Shown piece after piece: positions 22,595 through 34,370 of a stretch of 64,000 bases of DNA. The notes beneath the pieces are model-generated. The model did no database searches. It was not told where the DNA came from and saw nothing but the letters and a program-made list of their open reading frames with translations. The translations under genes were made by a program, and so were the position numbers. Position 1 is the stretch's first letter; the number at the start of each line of letters is the position of its first letter. The stretch is from Edaphochlamys debaryana (lineage: Eukaryota > Chlorophyta > Chlorophyceae > Chlamydomonadales): positions 1 through 64,000 of the forward strand of contig JAEHOE010000081.1 of NCBI GenBank assembly GCA_016858145.1. Reading direction: 5' to 3'.

Positions 22595-24763
22595 CTACGC
22601 GTTGGCCCCGAAACCACCGCCCAGCATCTCCGGCCGCCAGCCCTCCCAGTCGAGACCGCTGAGGTACGCCTCCGCCGCCTCGGCCCAATCCACCGGACCC
22701 AGGGCCTCCTTCAGCCAGCGCAGCGCCGGCAGGGGCATACTGACCCTAGCTTCCAGTTCCCTACTGACCTCCCCACTGACCCTGGCAATCAGCGCCCTGC
22801 TCTCCCTCTCCGTGCGGCCCAGGGGCAGGCCCAGGCGCCGCAGGGCCTCCAGGGTCAGCAGGTCGCCGTGCTCAGCTGCCGCTATGTAAGGAAGCATGAC
22901 CCGGGGTGGAGTTTCCTGTTGTAAAAAGGGCGGGGAAGGCGGAGCAGGCAGGCCCCCGTGTGCAAGGAAACAGTCAGTGATCTGCTTTCAGCCAGCGGAT
23001 ATGAACGAGCACCTCCTGAGCCAGTCACTAGAGCATCCTACAGAGTGCCAGAAGGAAACCACCCTGGACGGCTGCCCGGGAGCAAGGCCGCACCTGCACG
23101 TCCACGCCCCACTCCACCAGCAGCTCGAGCACTGCCACGCAGCCGCCAATGGCGGCAGGCTCCCAGGGGTCTGGGCCTGGGCCCAGGCCCCTCTCGTGCA
23201 GCCACGTCGCCAGTTCCAGGCTCCCGGACCGGAGGGCCCAATGAAAGTCATCAGGCCCCGCGGCGTGCAGTGCTTCAAGCCCAAACGTCTCCACCACCCA
23301 GCTGACCGTCTCCACGCTCCCAGAGCGGTATGCATGGGCCACGAGTTCCCCAGGCGGGGGCAGCTCGCAGCCCGCGGCGTGCAGCGCCCGCAGCACCTCC
23401 GTGTGGCCCCACTCTGCAGCCGGGATGGACTGCGATGGCTTTGGCCGCAAGCCCCGGGCCAGCAGCCAGCGAACGGTGTCGGCCCGGCCGGACACCATTG
23501 CGGCGTTGATTGCGGTTGCGTCGACCGGGAAGCCCATGCCCTCCACCAGCAGGGTCAGCCGGGCGACGCCGTCCGGGCAGGCGGCGGCGGCGGCGCAGGC
23601 CTCTATACAGCGCTCCACGCCCTGCAGGGTTGAGCTTTGAGGTAGGATTGTGGTTCTGAGAGCCGTACCGGAACCCTACGCGTATTATGCAAGGCCCACC
23701 GGCGTTGACGGCCCCTCCCACGCACCCAAACTCCCCAACTCCCAAACTCGTTGACCTAAGTCTATCTGACGTATCCTTCATGGTACGGCTGGGTCGCCCG
23801 ATGACTACTGCTGGGCCCCTGTGCTGACAGCATTATGCGCCTGCACTTGCTCTCCCAGGTCCCCATTCCCCATCTGCTCCAGCACCTTATCCCGGGTGCC
23901 TGGGTGGGCTTCACGGTCTCCCCGACTGGCATCGGATCTCACCCTGCGTCCCGCACGTGCTCCCAGGTCCCCGCCTGCCCCCCACCCACCTGCTCCAGCA
24001 GCCACGCGACCTTGTCCGCCCAGTCGGGGGTGGGGCTGCGGGCGGCCGCAGAGACTATCATGGGCACGCGCGAATGCCGGCTGGCGAGGGCAGGCGGGCG
24101 CTCCCGCCACATATGCTGGACGGCCCCCAGGTCACAGCTCAGTGCCGCATCCGTCAGCGGGCTAAAAAGAACGGCTCTGCTGCGGCCCGGGGGCGCCTTC
24201 TGCAGGAGGGCCCGCATGAGCTCCGGGTGACCCCCGCGGTCAGCGGAGGTCAGACACCCCTCGTCCCACGCGCACCCCTGCTCCAGAAGCCACTCGCACA
24301 CCGCCGCATGGCCGCCCCTGGCAGCCGAAGCCAAGGGGCTACCGAACCGCCGGTCACGCCCCTGAAGCGGGCAGCCCCGCTCCGCCAGCCGACGGCACAC
24401 GTGCAGGTCGCCGGCGGCAGCCGCTGCCACCATCAGCTCCGCGGTCGGGCACAGCCCCGCCGCCGCCAGCGCCACCTCAAGGTTACCCACATCCCCGCTG
24501 GCGGCCGTCAGGGACAGCAGCTGCAGACGGCGCTTGTAGGAGAGGGCGCGGCAGGCACCGGGCGCAGACCAGTGCGCGGCGAAGGCCGCAGGCGGGGAGG
24601 GCTGCGAGAGCCGCACCACGGTATCCTCCCGGAACTGCTCAGCTGTAGAGCGGCTCACGAGACGCAGCATGCATGCTATTTCGTTGGGCGGCAGGAAGCT
24701 CGCGATGCGGCCGAGGATGTCCGGGCAGCAGACCTCCGCTAGGACACTCGGGGCTTCCTCCAT
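22595..24763 (-). CDS. Ankyrin gene D: F-box-like/ankyrin repeat protein, intact
   Basis: Exons 23990-24763, 23094-23621 and 22595-22915 join in phase 0 to give 540 residues. The F-box-like block (GRIASFLPPNEIACMLRLV) is followed by ankyrin repeats through exon 2 (VARLTLLVEGMGFPVDATAI, RADTVRWLLARGLRPKPSQS, HTEVLRALHAAGCELPPPGE). Exon 3 starts ETPPRVMLPYIAAAEHGD and ends EMLGGGFGANA. Intron 1 is 368 nt, the longest of the family. The alternative upstream Met at 24886 is shared with C. Its 5' flank carries a 928-bp retroelement copy 294 bp upstream of the chosen start, which may affect expression. Confidence 0.8.
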
Positions 24764-25043
24764 GTTCAGCGCATATATGATGGGCAGGAGAGTTGTGATA
24801 TGCATAATATGCTGCACTGAGGAGTGCGGTTGTCGGTTGCGTGTTTGCGCCGGGGCCTCTGCTGCTTGCAATGAGATCGTATCCATGACATGTTATGCGA
24901 GTATTCGCCCGCACACGAAGGAACATGATGGCAACCAAGCCCTGCTGTTTCCCCTCCAGGCTTCTTTGGGGCGAGCACGCTGCCTACGTCTTGCACCTCT
25001 CGGGGCACCACCCCGCCAGTCCGTAGCAGTCGGTCGGTCCGCG

Positions 25044-25057
25044 CTCCCCGAGCCTCG
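25044..25057 (+). repeat. Target-site duplication, left, of the truncated retroelement copy
   Basis: CTCCCCGAGCCTCG (14 bp) is repeated exactly at 25986-25999. The empty site in the duplicated block is 21766-21779. Confidence 0.9.
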
Positions 25058-25985
25058 GCGGCGGGCCTCGGCGTCGTCCCCAACGGCCATGCCTCGGGCC
25101 TCAGCCCTCCCGTCTCTGTGTCTGTGCCTGCGGCTCCGCCGCCCCTCCCCCGCCCGACGCGCTCAGCCCACGCCCCAGGCCCCACCTGCAGCAGCACACG
25201 ACTCGCACGACCCTCCCACTTCCGCACGCCCGCTGGGCTTCATCTTCATCACAGCTAACCAGCACCCAGCCGGCAGCTCAGAACGGTCAGCTCCGCGCAG
25301 CCCCGTCGCGTATATCTCTATGTCGACCGGTCGATGCGGCCGGTGTCTACGAGCGATGCTGCATCAGACTACGCTACTTCCCACTTCGCACCTTCGTGCC
25401 CACGCCACGCCTCTCCGCCTCCGGCTCCTCCGGGTCTCCGTCCCAGGCACGTATTGCCCTAGGCCCCCAAAACTCCTTTTCTCCCGCCGCTTCACGTAGC
25501 TCCTAGACGCACGGGCTGGGATCGGGGTCAGCATCTTCACAGTGGCATCTTCCGCCCACCTCGTACGACACCAGGGAGCTCAGCCCTTCAGGCGGCGACC
25601 CGCAGCCGGCTTCTTTCCCCCCAGCTCGCATTTTGCACACACCGCACTTTACGCTCGGTTAGGGCTGCAGCTGACTCGTCTTCTTCGTCTCCACCACCTG
25701 CAGGTGAGCGCTCGCGCATGATGACCATAGTGGACTGGCACGCTTCACGGCTGGGGGCTTCTTCAAGCGGCTCAGGAAAGTGCTACTCGCGCCTGTATCC
25801 CATAGTGCCTGTAGCAGCCTGCTAGGGGTAACCGGCGCAGCTCTACGTCGTCAACAGCAACAGCATGCCGGTTACTCTAGCATAGCCGCTATCAGCCGCA
25901 TCACCGACTACATCTTCTGCGGGTACCGCTCCGTGTAGTGCTAGATAGCCTTGCTGCTTGTGTGCTGCGCGGGGGCTATGCCCGC
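25058..25985 (+). mobile_element. 5'-truncated copy of the Penelope-like retroelement, 928 bp
   Basis: From 25071 to the end it matches 15378-16297 of the 5.6-kb element. The first 13 bases do not match and may be a 5' junction artefact. The insertion is bracketed by a perfect 14-bp target duplication and is absent from the duplicated flank at 21486-21847, proving that it moved after the block duplicated. It is noncoding; 5' truncation is expected for incomplete reverse transcription. Confidence 0.9.
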
Positions 25986-26067
25986 CTCCCCGAGCCTCGC
26001 AAGCTCCCACTTGTCGCCTCCGGTTGCAGACTCTGCTCTCCCCTCCCCCTCCCCCTCGCTCCATGCC

Positions 26068-29000
26068 TCACGCGCCCCCCGCCCCCGCCCCCTCCGGCTG
26101 CAGCGCCCATCCGCCCCAGTCCTCCGCGTCCGCCCCCCCGGGCCCAAACAGGGCAACCGGCGCCTTGCCCGCCGGGTAGAAGGCCACGGGGGCCGCCTTG
26201 AGCCGGCGCCCCAGCTCCCCACGCACCAGCGCCGCGTAGCTGCCGCCCCCCGCCGCAGCGCCCCCCGCCGCCCCCGCCCCCGCCCCCAGCAGGGCGTCCA
26301 GGGCCACCTCGGCGGTCTTGGTGCGGTCCGTGAGGTCCTTGTCGAGCACACACACGAAGGCAGAGACCTGGCAGGGGGGGAGGTAAGAGGGATGGGTGGG
26401 GGTGAGTGGAGGAGGTGGGGAAGGGGCCGCGGCAAGCAGCACAGGGCCTGAGGGCTGAGGGACACGCTCCTCAGTCGCCCAGCTTCGTCGACCCAAGTGA
26501 CAACAGAGGATACAATCCTCACCCAACGCCCACAACAAGGAACCCACGAGACCTGAACCACCCCTCCCCCTGCTCCCCAGCCCCACCTGCGGGCAGTAGT
26601 GGCTCCTCAGCGCCTCCAGCTCCCACAGAGAGCTCTCCACCGCCCGGGACCTGGCGGGGTCCGGCTGGGCCTCGTCGTACACGTCCACACCGCGCCGGGC
26701 CCACTTGCCGGATCCGGCGCCCTCGGCCCCCGCCTCCGCCTCGCCCGGGCCCGGCGGGTTGTGCAGCATGACCCCGAGGGCGGGGTGGCGACGGATGAGG
26801 TTGTGCACGAAGGCGATTGCCAGCATGGCGCCCGGGGGGGAGGCGGTGAGGGCGAGGCGCGCGAAGCGCTTGGCGAAGGCGGCGACGGTGTAGGCGGGGA
26901 CCAGGGTGGAGGAGAGGAAGAGGTCGGCGAGGCGGAAGAACTGGGAGCGCGAGCGGGCGGAGAAGGCCTGGGGGGAAAGGAAGACGGGGAGGGGGTAGGG
27001 TGGAGCAGTAGGGTTGGTGTTAGTGCGGGCGGTTTTGTGTGAAAGGAGCCTCGCGGCAAGCAAGCCAAGTGTTGGCAGCAGGGTATTGTGCTAGTGAGCA
27101 ACCCGCAGGGCCCCCTCCCCCCCCGCCCTGGTGCCCACCTCGGGCACGAGCAGGGAGTAGAGGCGCTCGTAGAACTGGGGGTACTCAAGGCCGTGACGGG
27201 TCACCTGGGGGGTGGAAAGACACAAGCACAGATGTGTCGAGTGCAGCGGGGGGTACGCGCGAACCCAGAGCACACCGTCAGCATCGGCCCCTGCCAGCCC
27301 CTGCCCCCCGCCTTTGCCCACTCGCCAACGGTGGCAGGCCGCCCACCCCTTCCCTGCCTCCCTCCTCACTCTTGCGTCCCCTACCCCCCCTCCCCCTTCC
27401 TTCCTTGCCTCCCTTCCCCCCTCCTCCTCCCCCCATCCCCACCCCCACCAGAATGAACAGCCCGTTGAGCGCCAGCATGCCCGTCAGCCCGCCCCGCCCC
27501 ACGCAGTGCGTGAGCAGGTCCGCCAGGTGCTGCGGCGCCGCCAGGTGGGGGAGCAGGCGCTCGGGCAGCGCCACCAGGGCGCGGCGGAGCGCGTCCGAGG
27601 GCAGCGGCAGCCGCAGGAGGGCCATCCAGGCCTCACTGGGGGGGAGGGGGGTGTGGGGTGGGGCGGGAGTGGGGGGTCAGAAGGGGGTTGTGGAGCGGCA
27701 GGGATGAGGTAGGGTGCCCTGTCGTGAACCCGCCCATCCACCCACCCGTACAGCCGCTTCTGCGTCTTGGCGTTGGCCCACTGAGCCCTCGGCTGCGCGG
27801 GGGCCGCCGCCGCCGCGGCCTGCCCGCCCGCCGCCGCCGCCGCTGCCTCGGCCTCCTTGCGCCGCCGCCGCACGCGCGCCGACTCGTTCTTATCGGCTGT
27901 GGCTGACACCATGTTGAACTGCGGGGAGGCGGAGGGGCGTGGCCAGGGGAAGGAGGCGTGGGCGACAGAGCCATGACGGAGCACCCGCCGGCACGGGGAA
28001 GCCCCGCGCAGAGGCACGTGCATGCAGACCTGTGAGACCCGCATGCTGCTTTCCCAGGCCCTACCTGTGAGACCCGCACGTGAGCGATTTCCTTTCACGC
28101 AAGAAACGCTCATGCACCTCTCGCAAGCCCTGCTCTACCCCTGTCCCCACCCCCCACCCACCCCCTCCACGCCCCCACCTCCGTGGCCCCACACCAGGAG
28201 CTCCAGTCCCGCGGGTCGGGGTCCAGCGCCTGGGGAGGGGGGGGGGGGGCAGGGGCAGGGGCAGGGGCAGGGGAGGTGAGGTTGGAAAAGGGGGTCTCAC
28301 GTCGAGAGCCAAGGCAGGGCAATGCCAAGCACTGCAGCCAGGGTTACGACCCCAATCGCACCGCTCAGCGCCGTGCTCTTTGCGCTCCCAATTGCCCTCC
28401 CGCCACACGCGCCAACCCCAATCCCCCTCCCACCCTCTTCCCCCTCCCACCCTCTTCCCCCTCCCACCCTCTCCCCCCTCCTAGCCTCTTCCCCCTCCCA
28501 CCCTCTTCCCCCTCCCACCCTCCTCCCCATACCCCTGCCCCCTTACGTCGGGGCAGCGCAGCAGGCAGTCCAGGCAGTTGCGCGCCAGGTCGGGCAGGGA
28601 CGCGGGCCGGGCCGCAGCGGCGGCGGAGGGGTCCGAGGCGCCAGAGCCCAGGGCCCCCGCAACGGCGGCCGCGGCGGCGCTGGAGGAGGGGCCTGCGGGT
28701 ACCGGAGGATGGGCGGGGCGGAGCTGAGGGGGTCGGGATGGAGGTGCTCATGCGCAGAGGAGCCCTCCCTAGGCCTACCCGCCTCCCCTCCGTATTCAGG
28801 TCCTACCGCTCCCCGCTCCCTGGTTCTGACCCCCCACCGCCTCCTCCCCCTGCCCCCTCGCCCCCTCCCCCCTTCACGTTGCCCCCGCTTCACGCTGCCC
28901 CCCTCCCCGCTCCCCGGCCCTCACCCTCGTCCTCCTCCTCCTCCTCCCGGCCCGCCCCCTCGGGCGCCGCTGCGTGCCGCGCCGCCAGCGCCCGCACCGT

Positions 29001-30352
29001 CGCCAGCGTGTAGAAGCGAACGTCTTGGGGGGGAGAAGGGGAGGGAGGGGACAGGTGGGGGGGGGGGTCAGGCGTTGGGGGGTAGGGGCAGGGGCAAGGG
29101 GGGCTGGAATGGAGCTGGGGCGGGACAGGGGAGCAGAGGCCCGGGCAGGGCCTGCCCTCCTCCGGCCTCTCGGGTGAGCACCATCTCGCTCTCCCCCTCC
29201 ACCCCTTGCTCTTCCCTCCCGCTCCCACCCCCTCCGCCTCACCATCCCCTGTCCTCTCCCCCCCCCCCTCACCCGCGTGGCCCATGTGTTTGGCGAACAG
29301 CAGCGAGAACACCTCCCCCCGCACCCCACGCCCCGCCAGCATGCCGCCCAGCAGCCGCCCAAACAGCCGCGCCGAGAACACCCCCGGCCCCGCCTCCACG
29401 CGGACCAGCTCCATCACCGCCGCCGCCGCCACCACCGCCAGACCGCCCGAGGCGGAGGCGGCGCAGGCGGGGCCCGCGGCGCCGGCGCCTGGCTCGGCGG
29501 CGGCGGCTGCTGCAGGGGTGGCGGCTGCGGGGTTGGAGGCGGCGGAGGCGGAGGCTCCACTGGTGGCGATGGCGAGCAGGGCCTCCGTCAGGCCGGCGTA
29601 CTGGCGGCCCAGCCACTGGCGGTAGCGGGACTCGGGGTCGTCCTCGGCGGCGGCGGCGGCAGCGCCCTCGGCGCCGCCGGCGAGCTGGCGTCCGGGGTTG
29701 AGGAGGGGGGCGGCGGGAGCAGCGTGAGAACTGGGTACGGGTGCTCAGGGCGGCAGGGAAGACGTGGGCGCAGCCGTAATGCAGGGTACACCTTCCCAGC
29801 AGCACTGCTTCCTGCGTCCGTATGCGTGGGCGCGTTGCAGGGCAGGGGACTAAGGATGGGGGCACCACGCGGGAGCGGGCCCCGGCGCACCTTCTGGCGC
29901 TTGGCGGGCCGCACGGGGGCGCCCGGCAGCCCCTCCGCCAGCTGCCCGTCGCTGCCCGCCGCCACGAAGAACTGCTTGAGGCCCTGGATGGCCGCCTTGG
30001 CGGAGGGCTGCACGCGGGGGGGCGGGGGGGGAGGGGGCGGAAACAGGGCAGCGGGGCGAAGGTGGAGCGGGCATGGATGGTCGGACCGGTGTCGCGAGCT
30101 GCGATACAGGGGCTGATGCGCTGTCAGCAAATTCATTCCCAGCTATTTGCTTAGCAGCTTGGTAGCGGTCAGGAAGGCGCGACCGCGCGGCGGCATCGGG
30201 GCGGTTGTCGGCGGCTGCGCTCGCAGACACAGCCTCACCTCGTGCTTGGTGCTGTTTAGGATGCTAAGAAGCTTGACGACATTATTGGCCTTCGCGCGCC
30301 CCCCGCTCAGCAGCTCGCCGACAAGGGCCTGCACGCTCGCAAGCTCCGCCAT
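26068..30352 (-). CDS. NOC4: Nucleolar complex protein 4 (ribosome biogenesis)
   Basis: NOC4 (NOC4L) works with NOP14 in nucleolar maturation of the 40S subunit. Eleven exons fit in phase: 30239-30352, 29891-30007, 29273-29684, 28925-29023, 28692-28547, 28179-28229, 27746-27918, 27449-27635, 27139-27204, 26587-26967 and 26068-26367. They give 681 residues. Family blocks are clear: EAWMALLRLPLPSDALRRAL, GGLTGMLALNGLFIL, HGLEYPQFYERLYSLLVPE, RLADLFLSSTLVPAYTVAAF, AKRFARLALTASPPGAML, the DPARSRAVESSLWELEALRS block and VSAFVCVLDKDLTDRTKTAE. An Ala-rich insertion in exon 3 and a basic linker (RVRRRRKEAEAAAAAAGG) are lineage features. Most introns after the second have G-run starts and C-run ends. 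Its 3' end has been copied to 21848-22474. Confidence 0.92.
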
Positions 30353-31088
30353 CGCGACTGAGATTCAGCTAAACGTTACAATCGCTTTGTAACGACAATG
30401 CAGTGGAAGGCTCTGTCGGCCCACAACTAACGAGGCGACGACATTCCGCGGTGTCGCGACGAGTACGTGCGAGTCGTAAACCTCTATCCTTTGGCTCATG
30501 CGAAGCCCTGCAAAAAAACGAAATTGCCCGGGCAGGGCAGCTCACACAGCACAGTACGGCGTACGGCACAGCTGTCACACTCTGTCGGTCGCCAGGCCTC
30601 CATTGCGCACTTGCGCAGAGGTTGCCAGAGGATGCCACTGTTAGTGTTGGTCCAGGGACTAAAGACACAGCTATCACACGCACGCCGGACGGGACCTGGC
30701 TGCGGAGTGCGGGCACTGTGGCTGCGGAGTGAGGGCACTGTGGGGGGTTCGTGCTGAGGCCAGTTAGCGGCTGCAACCGGCCAGGCCTCGCCCCGCCTCC
30801 AGCCCGGCTGCGACACGCCCCAGCGCATCCGCCCATGCACTGTCACCGGGCCCGCCGCGTCCCGCTGTGTGCACTCCCCGCGCGGCCGTTCATCCTAGGT
30901 TGGGCGGTCCGATCTGCAGCGCTTTTGTTCACCCCAGGCCAGCCAGGCCCATCTCCCCCGCCATCAACGGTCAACACAACCGGTCCCCAGTAAATTGTTG
31001 AGGCCAGCTCTCCGGAGCCCTCAGCTACGACCGCCCCTAGCGCCCTGGCCCCTCAGTCGACTCCACCGCAGGCCCACAGACATCCGTG
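30353..31088. other. Intergenic region between NOC4 5' end and ankyrin E 3' end
   Basis: It should contain the NOC4 promoter. No gene is recognised. The half nearest 31088 resembles the region just below ankyrin F (about 52660-53171), showing that E and F were duplicated together with their 3' flanks. Confidence 0.55.
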
Positions 31089-31322
31089 CTACCCTCCCCC
31101 CTGCGCGGCCGCTTCCGCTTCCGCTTCCACCCACGCCCGCACCTCGACCTCCCTCTCCTCCCGCCACCCCGCCAGGTTGTGAACGCTGCGGGCCACCACA
31201 GCTCGCGCCACTGCGCTGTGGGCCGCCTCCGCCGCCGCGGCCCAGTCCACCTCCCCCACGGCCCGCCGCAGCCAGCGAAGCGCCGGCAGGGGCGTCCCAC
31301 TTCGTATTGCCTTGCTGACCAG

Positions 31323-31900
31323 TCATCGGTGGTTACAATGAGGGACCCCTTCGAGGGGGTCTAAGCGCAGAACGCTCCGACCGGCTGGTCGACCACACGG
31401 GCTTGCCGCCTGCAAGCCTGGGTGCCCCCTAACAGCAGCCCACAAGGGCGGTGAGCCACGGCTATCACCAACGAAGCCTCAGCTAGGGAGCCGCCAAGGG
31501 GAGTGTCCCCGCCCGTCCGTGGGCCACCGACCGCAAGGGCTGGACAGCCACACACCATGCCCCCGGGCTCACAGATAACCTTGCCGCATCCACCCCTCCC
31601 CCTCTAAGTACAGGATATCCGCCCCTTTGATCCAGCGAGGCTTGAGGCCCTTTGTGCGGAGCCTAGCGAAGACTGGCTGCCGCTTCTTCCGCAGCGCCCT
31701 CCCTAGGGCCGTGAGGTAGGGCGCCACCACCACCCCGCTCGCCTCCCGCACCTCCTTAGCCCGCAGGCGGAACTCCGCCCGCTGTGCGGTCGTCACCCCC
31801 AGCACGACGTTCCAGCCCCCCTCACCCTTCCAGCACCGCTGGACTGACGCGCTAAGCTGGCTGGCGCCTGATGGGCCCAGGCCTGACATGTCGCCCGACT
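31323..31900 (-). mobile_element. 578-bp insertion in ankyrin E exon 3, unclassified
   Basis: Comparison with ankyrin F, where ACCAGGGCCCTG is uninterrupted (53401-53412), shows an insertion between the ACCAG ending at 31322 and the GGCCCTG at about 31901. There is no target duplication longer than one base. Read on the minus strand it encodes a basic, folded-looking segment (VVAPYLTALGRALRKKRQPV, then LKPRWIKGADILYLEG) that looks like a fragment of a mobile-element protein but is not identified. A short perfect hairpin (GACCCC/GGGGTC) lies at about 31344-31361. Confidence 0.6.
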
Positions 31901-33401
31901 GGGCCCTGCTCTCCTGCTGAGTGCTGGCCAGGGGCAGGCCCAGGCGCCGCAGGGCCTCCAGGGTCAGCAGGTCGCCGCTCCTGGCCACCTCTAGATACAG
32001 CCTCTCAGGCGGACGGCTCAGATCCTGAGGGCAGGGAGACAGGGAAGGTGAGAAAAATGCGTGTGTGGGAGGCGCATTTCATCACCACCCCATCCGCAAC
32101 TGCACGTCAGATGATGACACACCCCAGCCACCGTTAGGGAAGGAGGGCCCCCACCCGTAAATCAGCGCCCCACTCCGCCAGCACCTCGAGCACAGCCACA
32201 CAGCCGCCCCAGGCAGCGTCAGCCAAGGATTCTGGGCCGGGCCCCAGGCCCCTCTCGTGCAGCCACGTCACCAGCTCCAGGCTCCCGGACTGGAGCGCTA
32301 CACGAAAGGCCTCAGGCCCCGCGGCCTGCAGCGCCTCGGCCCCACACGCCTCCACCACCCAGCTGACCGTCTCCACGCTCCCCGATGCACACGCGCGGGG
32401 TAACAGCTCCACCGGCGGGCCCAATGGGCAGCCGGCGGCGTGCAGCGCCCTCAGCACCCCCGTGTGGCCCCGCTCTGCAGCCGTGCTGGACCGCTCTGCC
32501 GGGCACCACGGCCATGGGTCAGGCCGCAAGCCCCGGGCCAGGAGCCACCGTACGGCGTCGGCCCGGCCCTGCAGAGCTGCTGCGCTGATTGCAGTGCCGT
32601 CGACCGGGAAGCCCATGCCCTCCACCAGCAGGGTCAGCCGGGCGACACCGTCAGCGCGAGAGGCGGCGGCAGCACAGACCCGTGGGTGGCAATCCGCGCC
32701 CTGCAAGAATGGGCGCACAAGGGGAGGGGCCCCCGCGAGGGGCCGCAGGATGAACACAGACGAAGTGCGAAAGTGGCATGCGACCGACTTGCGGAGCCCT
32801 GAATGACGGTCCTGCTCCTCCCCACCTGCTCCAGCAGCCACGCCACCTTGGCCGCCCAGTCGGGGGTGGGGCTGCGGGCGGCCGCGTTGATAGCACCGTT
32901 CAGCCTCCGAGGGCCATTCCTGCCTCTTAACTCCCGCCACAGCTCCTGGAGGGTTACTAGCTTGCAGCCCTCTGCAGCCGCCCACATCAGGTCCCTCTTA
33001 CGGACGTTACCACCTCTGGGGCCCGGGGGCGCCTTGCGCAGGAGGGCCCGCATGAGCTCCGGGTGACCCCCGAACGCAGCGGACCGCACGCACTCCTCGC
33101 TCCACGCGCACCCCTGCTCCAGGAGCCACTCGCAGATCTCCTCATGGCCGCCCCTGGCGGCGGCGACTAGGGGGCTGTTGACGCTGTGCGGTACCTCGAG
33201 TGGGCAGCCCCGCTCCGCCAGCCAGCGGCACACGTGCAGCTGGCCGGCGGCAGCGGCAGCCGCCATCACCTCCACGGTCGGACACAGCCCCGCCGCCCTC
33301 AGCGCCACCTCGAGGTTACCCACATCCCCGCTGGCGGCCGTCAGGCACACCAGCTGCAGTCGGCGCTTGCAGGAGAGGGCGCGGCAGGCGCCGGGCGCGG
33401 A

Positions 33402-33409
33402 CCAGTGCG
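33402..33409 (+). repeat. 8-bp target-site duplication, left, of the foldback-like element
   Basis: CCAGTGCG here is repeated at 52123-52130. In the uninterrupted paralogue F the same bases occur once (55019-55026). A 7-bp duplication is an equally possible reading, because the terminal base of the element is ambiguous. Confidence 0.85.
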
Positions 33410-34057
33410 AGTTATGACCTGTCCGTTATCTTCGGCTTGGAGCTGTTCCAAATAATTCCCAAGGAAGCCGGCTATGAGCTAGACCCTAACTTTGTCAGTT
33501 CAGAGGCTTGCAGGCGTGCAGCTGGCAAGGCAGCAAGGCCGCAGGCAGGCAGGAAGAGGCAGGCAGGTACAATTGTTTCCCTCCACCCTCTGCTCCTCTG
33601 TTTCTTCATATTCAGTACATTGTTCTGTGTCTTATGCTGGCACCTGTGCATGGGTTGCACCTTGCAGTTGTGCAGCTGGCAAGGCAGCAAGGCTGGCATC
33701 TGCTGTGCAGGGGTGGCACCTTCAGACGTTACCAGCCAGGCAATGCAGGAGGGCAGACAACAACGGGCAGACAGCCAAAGGACAGACAACAACAGAATGG
33801 CAAAGCAAAGCCCACAGTCTCATCCAAACACAAAGAACAAAACCCACAGAACTGTCCAATGCAGAACGCACACATGCATGTGTGCATGAGGATGCCCGAC
33901 GCGCAAGTTGTGTGGATGGGGGCGGCCGGGGGCGGGGGAGGTGTGTGTGTGTTTTGCCGGGGGTGGGGGGCGTGTCACTGTGCTGGAAGTTTGCCGTGCC
34001 TACCCCGCACGCCACGTATTTAACCCGAGCCCATATAGTGCGGTAGTTTGCTGACGG

Positions 34058-34370
34058 CTGGGAGGATGGGGGCTTGGCCGCGGGCCGACCCCCTGCACAA
34101 AACTCGGAGGTCGCAGCTCCAAGCCTGGGCTTCCGACTTTTGCAACTTGTTGGCACAGGCCGCCGAGGCGCATGCTACGCTGCTAGCTTGTAACGAAATG
34201 AACTTGAATTGCGGCTGGAGGATGGGGGCTTGGCCGCGGGCTGACCCCTTGCACAAAACTCGGAGGTCGCAGCTCCAAGCCGGACTTCCTGGGCTTCCGA
34301 CTTTTGCAACTTGTTGGCACAGGTCGCCGAGGCGCATGCTACGCTGCTAGTTTGTAACGAGGCGAACTTG
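34058..34370 (+). repeat. 156-bp tandem duplication within the element arm
   Basis: Two copies of a segment beginning GGAGGATGGGGGCTTGGCCG, offset by 156 bp and differing by small substitutions and an 11-bp insertion. Both are mirrored in the right arm at about 51085-51400. Confidence 0.85.

Larger units (their letters stand above)
24764..26067. other. Region between ankyrin D and NOC4, holding a retroelement insertion
   Basis: 24764-25057 and 25986-26067 are the two halves of a flank also found intact at 21486-21847. The middle is the inserted retroelement copy. No separate gene is seen. Confidence 0.75.
31089..33409 (-). pseudogene. Ankyrin gene E, 3' part: split by an 18.7-kb insertion and disrupted in its last exon
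   Basis: This holds the rest of exon 1 (32826-33409, starting SAPGACRALSCKRRLQLV right after the insertion), exon 2 (32155-32700) and exon 3 (32024 down to 31089). The frame is open through exons 1 and 2, with the usual ankyrin repeats (GGHEEICEWLLEQGCAW, GGHPELMRALLRKAPP, RADAVRWLLARGLRP). Exon 2 ends at an unusual CGG/GT donor instead of CAG/GT. Exon 3 is interrupted after ESRA by about 578 bp of foreign sequence (31323-31900), which adds an unrelated C-terminus ending at 31569. The original exon 3 tail survives at 31089-31322. The 5' part of exon 1 lies at 52123-52317. The gene is therefore broken twice. Confidence 0.85.

Noticed and set aside
31323..31900. Helitron insertion
   Set aside because: It starts with TC, but has no CTRR end and the target is not A/T.
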